From assembly GCA_009926815.1 (NCBI GenBank), contig RFOC01000032.1:1-14309 (forward strand): DNA of 14,309 bases, in the 5' to 3' direction. Within the stretch, counting starts at the first letter, position 1, and every line of letters begins with the position of its first letter. The notes under the pieces were generated by a model, which saw only the letters and a program-made list of their open reading frames with translations, did no database searches and had not been told where the DNA came from. Shown piece by piece: positions 7,233 through 14,309 of the stretch. A program made the translations under genes and the position numbers. The DNA comes from Planctomycetota bacterium (GTDB taxonomy: Bacteria > Planctomycetota > Phycisphaerae > Phycisphaerales > SM1A02).

Positions 7233-7621
7233 CGCGCTGAACCCGACTCGAACATGCCCTCGGGCAGCGGACGCGCCTTGCCCTCCCGGTCGAGGCACGC
7301 CAGCGTGGTCGAACCGGTGCAGAGCAGCTCGTCGTCGCGGAAGAGTTCGTAGGTGTGCTCGATCTTCACGTGACCCGCGCTGGCCAGCGTGGTCTCCAGC
7401 CGGAGCAGGTCGTCATAGCGCGCCGGCCGCCGGTACTGGACCTGCATGCGGACCACCGCCAGGAAGATGCCCGCCTCCTCCATGTCGCGGTAGGTGCGTC
7501 CGGTGCCGCGCAGCAGCTCCGTGCGTCCCATCTCGAACCAGACGGGATAGACCGTGTGATGGACCACGCCCATGGGGTCGCACTCGCAGTAGCGGACGCG
7601 GATCTCCAGCGCACCCTTCAT
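7229..7621 (-). CDS. 4HBT / YbgC-FadM-type acyl-CoA thioesterase
   Basis: This 130-aa hot-dog-fold enzyme should hydrolyse acyl-CoA thioesters in the cytoplasm. The N-terminus VRYCECDPMGVVHHTVY (9-25) matches the family pattern ending DxxGHVNN-like, with Asp15 as the expected catalytic acid. PVWFEMGRTELL (26-37) is the usual following helix; YRRPARYDDLLRL (63-75) and the later EHTYELFRDDELLCTGST (88-105) match the beta strands. Length is normal for YbgC (about 130-140). The true substrate is not deducible; YbgC is linked with phospholipid metabolism and the Tol-Pal locus in proteobacteria, but no tol genes are here. The gene starts 21 nt after mnmE, preceded by a TAGCCT hexamer 7 nt before the ATG, and overlaps the DciA-like gene by 3 nt. 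Confidence 0.88.
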   Translation of the reverse strand: MKGALEIRVRYCECDPMGVVHHTVYPVWFEMGRTELLRGTGRTYRDMEEAGIFLAVVRMQVQYRRPARYDDLLRLETTLASAGHVKIEHTYELFRDDELLCTGSTTLACLDREGKARPLPEGMFESGSAR

Positions 7622-7628
7622 GGCGAAC

Positions 7629-7634
7629 AGGCTA
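7629..7634 (-). promoter_or_regulatory. Possible internal -10 element before the thioesterase
   Basis: TAGCCT on the minus strand ends 7 nt before the thioesterase ATG (7621), inside the 21-nt gap after mnmE. The same hexamer in the same GGCTAGCCTG context occurs before yggS. No clear -35. It could give the downstream four genes their own leaderless transcript. Confidence 0.4.
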
Positions 7635-7642
7635 GCCGCCCG

Positions 7643-8989
7643 TCACTTGCCGATGCAGAAGCGGCCGAAGATGCGGCCCAGGATGTCGTCGGGGGCCAGT
7701 CGGCCGCGGATGCCGCCGAGCGACTCGATGGCCCCGTGCAGGGCGGCGGACACCAGTTCGGGCCGGCTCGGGGCCGCCGCCGGGGCATCGCCGGCCAGCG
7801 CCTCCATGCTCGCGGTCAGATGCGCGACGGCCTCGGCCACCAGGGCATGGTGCCGCTGCGCCAGCGCCGGCGCCACGCCCGCCGCGCACGCGCCCATGGA
7901 TTCGGCCCGCGCCGCCACCGTGACCACGAGTCGATCCAGTCCCTCGCCGGTCGAGGCGCTGGTGAGGATCTCACCATCCGGAGCGCTGCCGCGGCGCAGG
8001 TCCGCCTTGGTGCGCACGCGGATCACCGCGTCTCCGGCCAGATGCCCCTGGCCATCCTCGCTGCAGGAGAGCGTCAGCGTGGCTCGCTCGATCGAGGCCT
8101 GCCGGACCTCCTGCCCCAGCCGATCCAGCTCGCTGCGCGCCTCCATGCGTCCGGGCGCATCCACCAGCAGCAGCTCCACGCTGCCGGATGGCCCGCGCAC
8201 GCGCCACGGTTCCACCAGCGCATCGCGGGTGGTCCCCGCCACGGGCGCCACCACGGCACGATCGCGGCCCAGCAGCGCATTGAAGAGAGCGCTCTTGCCC
8301 GCGTTGGCCGGTCCCGACAGCAGCACCACGGGCGCCGCGGCCAGCCGCTCCAGCGGCACCGATCCATCCACCAGCGACTGCAGCGACGCGCGCACCTCCG
8401 TCATGGCCTGCCGAAGTGGACCGGCGCCGATCGCCACCACATCCTCCTGGTCGGTGAAGTCGATGCCGGCCTCCACCAGCGCCAGCAGGTCGGCCAGCGT
8501 CTCCATGGCGCGGTCCACCGCTCGGCCCAGGCCGCCGCCGCGCAGGTGCGCCGCGGCCCGAAGTTCGGCATCCGTGCGCGCCGCGATGCCGGCGGCCACG
8601 CCCTCGGCCTGATCCAGCGTCAGGCGTCCCGCCTCGAAGGCCCGCAGCGTGAATTCGCCGGGCTGGGCCAAGCGAGCGTCAGGCACCGCCTTCACCACCG
8701 CCCGCACCACCATCTCGATCAGCGCGGGGTGCCCCGGCACGATCCATTCCACGGTGTCCTCGCCCGTGTAGCTGCCAGGTCCAGGCATGCGAAGCGCCAG
8801 GCACGGCACATGGCCCGCGGCCAGGCGCACGCGCGAAGGCACCACGGCCCGCGTGCAGGCCCTGGGGTCACCCGAGACGATCGCCAGCGCGTCGAAGGCC
8901 GCAGGCCCGCTGGCCCGCACCACGGCCGCAGGGCCCCCGGCGCCAGTGGCCGCCGCCACGATCAGGTCGCGGCCGGCGCCCGGCTGCAT
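7643..8989 (-). CDS. mnmE: tRNA uridine-5-carboxymethylaminomethyl modification GTPase MnmE
   Basis: MnmE, with MnmG, modifies U34 of several tRNAs using a folate carrier and a potassium-activated GTPase. It is 448 aa, normal length. The N-terminal folate-binding domain has GPGSYTGEDTVE (70-81) and PGEFTLRAFEAGRLTLDQAEGV (110-131). The G domain has P-loop GPANAGKS (226-233), switch I AGTTRD (251-256), DAPG (277-280) and G4-like TKAD (327-330). The essential C-terminal FCIGK ends the protein (444-448). Two deviations stand out: DAPG replaces the usual DTAG, and the catalytic glutamate (Glu282 in E. coli) is Asp289 when aligned without gaps. The ATG is 4 nt after the yidC stop; AAGGAG at 9003-9008 (minus strand), 13 nt upstream, is a candidate ribosome-binding site inside yidC. 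The yidC-mnmE order is a common conserved pair. Confidence 0.96.
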   Translation of the reverse strand: MQPGAGRDLIVAAATGAGGPAAVVRASGPAAFDALAIVSGDPRACTRAVVPSRVRLAAGHVPCLALRMPGPGSYTGEDTVEWIVPGHPALIEMVVRAVVKAVPDARLAQPGEFTLRAFEAGRLTLDQAEGVAAGIAARTDAELRAAAHLRGGGLGRAVDRAMETLADLLALVEAGIDFTDQEDVVAIGAGPLRQAMTEVRASLQSLVDGSVPLERLAAAPVVLLSGPANAGKSALFNALLGRDRAVVAPVAGTTRDALVEPWRVRGPSGSVELLLVDAPGRMEARSELDRLGQEVRQASIERATLTLSCSEDGQGHLAGDAVIRVRTKADLRRGSAPDGEILTSASTGEGLDRLVVTVAARAESMGACAAGVAPALAQRHHALVAEAVAHLTASMEALAGDAPAAAPSRPELVSAALHGAIESLGGIRGRLAPDDILGRIFGRFCIGK

Positions 8990-8993
8990 GGAT

Positions 8994-11192
8994 TCAGTCG
9001 CGCTCCTTGAAGCGGCGACCGCGCTGCTCGCGCTTCTCCTGCGCCCGCTTCATGGCCGCCTCGTAGAGCTTGCCCAGCCGATCCTGCTTGCCGGGATCTC
9101 GCTTGCGCGGCGCCAGCAGATCCATGGTCTCGATCTGCCTGCGGATGCGCTTGCCCTCGATGATGCCGATGCAGGTGCTGGTCATGATGTAGACCGTCAG
9201 TCCGCTCGGTGCCGCGTAGAGCATGATCGGGAAGAGGATCACCGACATCCACTTCATCATCACCTGCTGCTGCTGCTGCTCGGGGCTCAGGTTGGCCGCC
9301 GTCGGCGGGGCCAGGTACTTCTGCTGCACCCAGAACAGCAGGCCCATGAGGAGCGGCACCAGGTTGATGCCCGAGAAGGTGAACGGCCAGGTGATCAGCG
9401 GCGCGCTGAACTCGATGAAGTGATCCGGAGCGCTCAGGTCGCCCAGGAAGCGCCAGCCGCCGAACTGCTGGAACACGCCGAAGAACGCGGGCTTCTGCCA
9501 GAGATCGAAGTCGAAGTACAGCACCGCGTAGAGCGCGATCCAGATGGGCATCTGCAGGAAGGTGGGCAGCATGCCGCCCACGCAGCCGGCGGGGTTGATG
9601 CCCTTCTCGCGGTACAGCCGCATCTGCTCCTGCTGCAGCCGCTTGGGGTCCCCCGCGTAGCGCTTCTGCAGCGCGTCCAGCTCGGGCTTGATGGCCGCCA
9701 TGCCCTTGGTCACCCGGGCCATCTGGATCTGGCTGTAGCGGGTCACGGGGTGCAGCAGGAACCGCACCACGATCACCAGCACGATGATGGCCAGGCTCCA
9801 GTCGAACACCACGTGGTCGTGCAGGAAGGTGAGCACCAGCACGATCACGTTGGCCAGCCACGAGAAGGTGCAGAAGCTGCAGCAGCCGCTGATCAGGTAC
9901 AGGATCAGTCCGTCCATGCGGAGCGCCGCGAAGGGCTCCACGCTGCCAAGCAGCCTGGGATCGAGCGGTCCGGGGAAGGCGCCCATGTCGAAGGCGGCCG
10001 TGCCGCCCGCGGGAATCTCCACCACGCCGCTCCGAAGCTCGGTGAAGGCCACCTGCTCCGTGCCCGACGCGGCCGTCGGATCGGCCAGGGCCCAGACCTC
10101 CTGCACCGGCACCAGCACCCTGCCCTGCGCCGCCGCCGGATCCGGGGCATGCACCGCCAGCGAGAAGTAGCGGTTGGTGGTGCCGAACCAGCTCAACTCG
10201 AAACCCTGCGCCTTCTGGTCGGGCTGCGGCCACAGGATGGAGCTGTGCGTGGGGTCCGCCGCGGTTCGCTTCAGCACATCGGTGCGATCGAACATGGCGC
10301 CATGCACCACCACCGACTGTCGCTGCGGGTCTCGCTGCGGCCCGTACAGGTAGCCGAACTGGTACCGGCGGATGTCGAGCATCCCGCCGCGCCCTGGTCG
10401 CGTGCCCTCCTTGGGAAGGTCGGCCGGCCCGTACTGGATCCACCGCACCTTCAGGGCGCGATCCGAGAGGTTGCGCACCGACTGGGCCAGCCGCAGGTCG
10501 AAGCCGCCGCCCCCATCGGTGATCGAGAACGAGCGATCGATCCGCAGGAGCGCCTCGCCGCTGGCCGAAGCCACCTCGGTGGCGAACGATCCCGGTCCCG
10601 TGGGAGCCCACACGGCGCCGAACAGGCCGACCGGAGCACCGTCCACCTCGACCGCGCGTGCGCCCAGCATGGGAATGTCGTAGCCCTGCAGCGATCCGTG
10701 GGCCACCACCTCGTACCGCTGGTCATCCGGCGGAAGCGGCGGCACCTGGGCGGCACCGTTGCGGACCGCCTCGGCATGGGCCCTGGCCTGCTCGCGCGCC
10801 TCGGCGCTGATCCAGAAGTCGCTGAAGGTGACGCGGGAGATGCCCGCGCTGCCCTCCGAGAAATCCACGCGGAAGCGATGCTGCGCCGGGTCCAGCGAGC
10901 CGATCGACACGGGTGCGGCCACCACGCCGCGCTGCGGTCGGCGAGCGTGAAGACCGGTGGGTGCGGCGGAGGGTGCCTGCGTGGCCGGAGCGGCGGCGAC
11001 AGGCGCGGCCGATGCCTGAGCCTGGGGCGGCACTGCGGTGTCCACCGCTCCCGTGACGGGCGGTGCCTGGGGTGATGCGGCAGGCTGGGCCTTCCGGGTG
11101 CCTGGGCCATAGATGGCCGCAAGCACCACGCCCGCGGCGGCGGCCAGCACCAGCAGCAGGATGGGCCACCGAGGCGCCTTTCGGGGTTCCAT
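8994..11192 (-). CDS. yidC: Membrane protein insertase YidC (Oxa1 family)
   Basis: YidC inserts and folds inner-membrane proteins, alone or with SecYEG. The 732-aa protein is far longer than E. coli YidC (548 aa). It has an N-terminal membrane anchor (about 10-28), an alanine/proline/glutamine-rich linker (about 31-80), a large periplasmic P1 domain (about 90-430), and the Oxa1 core. The core has VLVIVVRFLLHPVT (471-484), with Arg477 as the conserved groove arginine; a cytoplasmic helix pair (about 495-533); GINPAGCVGGMLPTFLQMPI (531-550); and APSGLTVYIMTST (661-673). A basic tail (about 695-732) probably binds ribosomes or phospholipids. Residues 437-441 form a CCxxC cluster just before the second membrane segment. 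AGGGA, 9 nt before the ATG, is a fair ribosome-binding site. It is 3 nt after the phosphoesterase and 4 nt before mnmE. Confidence 0.97.
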   Translation of the reverse strand: MEPRKAPRWPILLLVLAAAAGVVLAAIYGPGTRKAQPAASPQAPPVTGAVDTAVPPQAQASAAPVAAAPATQAPSAAPTGLHARRPQRGVVAAPVSIGSLDPAQHRFRVDFSEGSAGISRVTFSDFWISAEAREQARAHAEAVRNGAAQVPPLPPDDQRYEVVAHGSLQGYDIPMLGARAVEVDGAPVGLFGAVWAPTGPGSFATEVASASGEALLRIDRSFSITDGGGGFDLRLAQSVRNLSDRALKVRWIQYGPADLPKEGTRPGRGGMLDIRRYQFGYLYGPQRDPQRQSVVVHGAMFDRTDVLKRTAADPTHSSILWPQPDQKAQGFELSWFGTTNRYFSLAVHAPDPAAAQGRVLVPVQEVWALADPTAASGTEQVAFTELRSGVVEIPAGGTAAFDMGAFPGPLDPRLLGSVEPFAALRMDGLILYLISGCCSFCTFSWLANVIVLVLTFLHDHVVFDWSLAIIVLVIVVRFLLHPVTRYSQIQMARVTKGMAAIKPELDALQKRYAGDPKRLQQEQMRLYREKGINPAGCVGGMLPTFLQMPIWIALYAVLYFDFDLWQKPAFFGVFQQFGGWRFLGDLSAPDHFIEFSAPLITWPFTFSGINLVPLLMGLLFWVQQKYLAPPTAANLSPEQQQQQVMMKWMSVILFPIMLYAAPSGLTVYIMTSTCIGIIEGKRIRRQIETMDLLAPRKRDPGKQDRLGKLYEAAMKRAQEKREQRGRRFKERD
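9264..9278. repeat. Short CTG/CAG trinucleotide repeat in yidC
   Basis: Five perfect CTG units on the plus strand encode five consecutive glutamines (residues 639-643) in YidC, between two membrane segments. Such short in-frame repeats can change length by slippage without breaking the frame. No functional claim is made. Confidence 0.6.
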
Positions 11193-11195
11193 GGA

Positions 11196-11987
11196 TCAGC
11201 GTCCCTGCGTCAGCCGTTCGCCGAGCCAGTTGTCGAGCTTCTCGATGCTGAAGATCTTGGCCTTCACCGCATCGATGTCGTAGGGAATCCGGATGAAGTT
11301 GACCGAGGTGGGCCTGTCCCCCACGTCCATGATGGCGTAGCTGGCCAGCGGAATGGTGTCGCGAGGCTGCCCGACGGATCCGGGGTTCACGATCACCTTC
11401 TCGCCCTCGCGGAACTGGAAGGTCCGGTCCTGCATGTGATCGGGGTTCTCCGGGGTCAGGAAGTCCTCGGTGGTGAACACGCCCGGAACGTGCGTGTGCC
11501 CCACCAGGCAGATCCACTCGAAGCGATCGAAGATGGGCTGCATGCGCTGCTTCTTGAACCCATCCTCGGGGAAGATGTACTCGTTGATCGGCTTCCGCGG
11601 CGATCCATGCACCGCCAGGAAGGGTCCTTCCTTCACGCGCACGCGGAGCTTGCCCAGGAACTCCCAGAGCCTGGATCCCCGGCCTGCGTCCCGCTGGGTC
11701 TCGGCCTCGAACTGCTCACGAGTCCAGTAGGCGGCCTTCTCGGCCGCGGAGTTGAAGTTGGTGGGCTCGTACAGCGCCGCGTAGTCGTGATTGCCCAGCA
11801 GGCTCCAGTCGCATCGCTGCGCCACCAGCTCCACGCACTCCACCGGATTGGGGCCGTAGCCGATGATGTCGCCCAGGCACCAGATGCGGTCGCCCGCCTT
11901 CACGTCGATCCGCTGGTCGATGTCCGCCAGGACCGTCTGGAGGGCCTCGAGGTTGCCATGGATGTCGCTGATCAGGGCGATGCGCAC
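11196..11987 (-). CDS. Calcineurin-like metallophosphoesterase (YfcE/MJ0936 type)
   Basis: This 263-aa protein carries the full binuclear metallophosphoesterase set: SDIHGN (7-12; Asp8, His10), LGDIIGYGPNP (38-48; Asp40), LLGNHDYA (63-70; Asn66, His67), VHGS (126-129) and VGHTHVP (162-168). The YfcE/MJ0936 branch hydrolyses phosphodiesters or small nucleotides with Mn or Ni; the natural substrate here is unknown. The start is a GTG at 11987 because the family N-terminus VRIALISDIHGN begins exactly there and no upstream ATG fits. It heads the seven-gene minus-strand block, with yidC starting 3 nt after its stop. It sits where rnpA or yidD would be in many bacteria. A near-consensus promoter lies at 12012-12040, 18 nt of leader away. 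Confidence 0.92.
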   Translation of the reverse strand: MRIALISDIHGNLEALQTVLADIDQRIDVKAGDRIWCLGDIIGYGPNPVECVELVAQRCDWSLLGNHDYAALYEPTNFNSAAEKAAYWTREQFEAETQRDAGRGSRLWEFLGKLRVRVKEGPFLAVHGSPRKPINEYIFPEDGFKKQRMQPIFDRFEWICLVGHTHVPGVFTTEDFLTPENPDHMQDRTFQFREGEKVIVNPGSVGQPRDTIPLASYAIMDVGDRPTSVNFIRIPYDIDAVKAKIFSIEKLDNWLGERLTQGR

Positions 11988-12011
11988 GGGCGATTCCGGG
12001 GAAGGTCGGCG

Positions 12012-12040
12012 ATGCTAGGGGGAGCCGCCTGCACCGTCAA
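12012..12040 (-). promoter_or_regulatory. Near-consensus sigma70 promoter for the phosphoesterase-yidC-mnmE operon
   Basis: On the minus strand, TTGACG (12040-12035), a 17-nt spacer and TAGCAT (12017-12012). The -35 matches 5 of 6 consensus bases and the -10 keeps the key first TA and last T. Transcription would start near 12005, about 18 nt before the GTG at 11987. It lies in the 100-bp gap after the histidine kinase stop and is the best promoter in the window. Confidence 0.7.
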
Positions 12041-12087
12041 AGATCGGCCCCTCGCACCCCGCGTGCCCGCACGCGCATTCGCGGGCC

Positions 12088-13857
<1,770 letters not shown>

Positions 13858-13867
13858 GCGGCACCGC

Positions 13868-13874
13868 TACGATA
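13868..13874. promoter_or_regulatory. Shared near-palindromic -10 for the divergent kinase and lpd genes
   Basis: The plus strand reads TACGAT (13868-13873) and the minus strand TATCGT (13874-13869), overlapping by all but one base within GCTACGATAGC. Both fit the TANNNT pattern, and each points toward its own gene. No convincing -35 is seen on either side at 17 nt, so the assignment is tentative. Confidence 0.45.
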
Positions 13875-13882
13875 GCCGCCCG

Positions 13883-13926
13883 CGCCGGTGCCGCCGTGGC
13901 CTGTGGAGGCCGCGCCGGGCACGGCG
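13883..13926 (+). other. Extended hairpin in the lpd 5' leader
   Basis: An inner perfect hairpin has 8-bp arms (one G-T wobble) at 13895-13902 and 13907-13914, closing a GTGG tetraloop. An outer stem can pair 13883-13892 with 13918-13926 with one bulged G. Between them is a small internal loop of 2 and 3 nt. It lies between the putative start site near 13880 and the GGAG ribosome-binding site, and has no U-tract, so it is not a classical terminator. A regulatory or mRNA-stability role is inference; in GC-rich DNA chance hairpins are common. Confidence 0.45.
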
Positions 13927-13936
13927 ACAACCGCCC

Positions 13937-13940
13937 GGAG
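13937..13940 (+). promoter_or_regulatory. Ribosome-binding site of lpd
   Basis: GGAG with 9 nt to the ATG at 13950. It is one of the few clear Shine-Dalgarno sites in the window and fixes the lpd start, in contrast to the leaderless-looking starts of gpmI, yggS and tmk. Confidence 0.6.
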
Positions 13941-13949
13941 ACCTGAACC

Positions 13950-14309
13950 ATGGCCGCCAGCCCAGCTTCCAAGGACCACTTCGACCTCATCGTGATCGGC
14001 GGCGGCCCGGGCGGCTACGTGGGCGCCATCCGCGCGGCCCAGATGGGCAAGCGCGTGGCGTGCGTGGAGCGCAACAAGCTTGGCGGCGTGTGCCTGAACT
14101 GGGGCTGCATTCCCACCAAGGCGCTGCTGCACACGGCCAAGGTGTATTCCGAGGCGTTCGGTCACGGCGCCGACATGGGATTCGAGGTGGACCCGAAGGC
14201 CGTGAAGGTGAACTGGGAGAAGGTGATCGGCCGCAGCCGTGGCGTGACCACGCAGCTCAACAGCGGCATCGGCTTCCTGTTCAAGAAGAACAAGATCGAG
14301 CACGTGCAG
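13950..14309 (+). CDS. lpdA: Dihydrolipoyl dehydrogenase, N-terminal part (cut by the window edge)
   Basis: This frame runs off the right edge; 120 codons are visible. Lpd is the E3 flavoprotein that reoxidises dihydrolipoamide with NAD+ in pyruvate, 2-oxoglutarate and branched-chain dehydrogenases and in glycine cleavage. The FAD-binding Rossmann motif is IGGGPGGYVGAIRAAQMG (16-33), followed by VACVER (36-41) with the ribose-binding acid, and the redox disulfide motif GGVCLNWGCIPTK (44-56), whose two cysteines are Cys47 and Cys52. Length and motifs to this point are normal, so the gene is likely functional. The start is supported by GGAG 9 nt upstream. The leader of about 70 nt contains an extended hairpin. 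It is divergent from the histidine kinase, with which it shares a 92-bp region; partner E1/E2 genes may lie beyond the edge. Confidence 0.95.
   Translation, partial: MAASPASKDHFDLIVIGGGPGGYVGAIRAAQMGKRVACVERNKLGGVCLNWGCIPTKALLHTAKVYSEAFGHGADMGFEVDPKAVKVNWEKVIGRSRGVTTQLNSGIGFLFKKNKIEHVQ

Larger units (their letters stand above)
13858..13949. other. Divergent intergenic region, kinase / lpd
   Basis: This 92-bp region holds the near-palindromic -10, the lpd leader hairpin and the lpd ribosome-binding site. No other open frame or repeat is seen in it. With the 100-bp gap at 11988-12087 it is one of the two longest non-coding stretches in the window. Confidence 0.7.

Noticed and set aside
8787..11075. 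Plus-strand open frame of 762 codons opposite yidC and mnmE
   Set aside because: Although the longest open frame, it is antisense to unmistakable YidC and MnmE sequences and is His/Arg/Gln-rich with no recognisable domain.

Overview
The window is gene-dense, GC-rich bacterial chromosome with almost no intergenic space, no RNA genes, no mobile elements and no CRISPR. The best guess for the source is a planctomycete of the class Phycisphaerae. The reasons are a short two-repeat C-terminal dockerin-like tail on a secreted protein (a pattern I associate with Phycisphaerae), very high GC with few Shine-Dalgarno sites, and a long alanine/proline-rich YidC. This is inference from protein style; no rRNA or marker tree is available here.

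Layout. On the minus strand, 1-656 is the N-terminal part of a secreted formylglycine-generating-enzyme/sulfatase-modifying-factor family protein (cut by the window edge). It is preceded by a secreted YHYH-domain protein with a dockerin-like tail (669-1772) and by gpmI, cofactor-independent phosphoglycerate mutase (1829-3442). A 61-bp divergent promoter region separates gpmI from a plus-strand pair, a YggS-family PLP protein (3504-4304) and thymidylate kinase (4355-4999). These converge on a seven-gene minus-strand block running from 11987 down to 5012: metallophosphoesterase, YidC insertase, MnmE tRNA-modification GTPase, 4HBT/YbgC-type thioesterase, DciA-like (DUF721) protein, an orphan ABC ATPase and an unrecognised protein. 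Spacings in the block are 3, 4, 21, -3, 7 and 14 nt, so it is probably one operon with an internal start before the thioesterase. Upstream on the same strand is a PAS hybrid histidine kinase (12088-13857). Divergent from it, at the right edge, is the start of lpd, dihydrolipoyl dehydrogenase (13950 to the edge).

How they work together. Most of the window is housekeeping: glycolysis (gpmI), vitamin B6 homeostasis (YggS), dTTP supply (tmk), membrane insertion (yidC), tRNA wobble modification (mnmE), helicase loading (DciA) and 2-oxoacid dehydrogenase chemistry (lpd). The two genes at the left edge are accessory secreted proteins. The most interesting non-coding signal is a recurring arrangement in which a TANNNT hexamer ends 6-7 nt before the start codon of gpmI, yggS, tmk and the thioesterase. 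This geometry would put the transcription start at or next to the start codon, i.e. leaderless mRNA. By contrast, lpd has a leader of about 70 nt that can fold into a long hairpin and has a clear GGAG ribosome-binding site. I found no convincing novel defence or mobile system. The least understood part is the unknown protein at 5012-5803 and its link to the orphan ABC ATPase.
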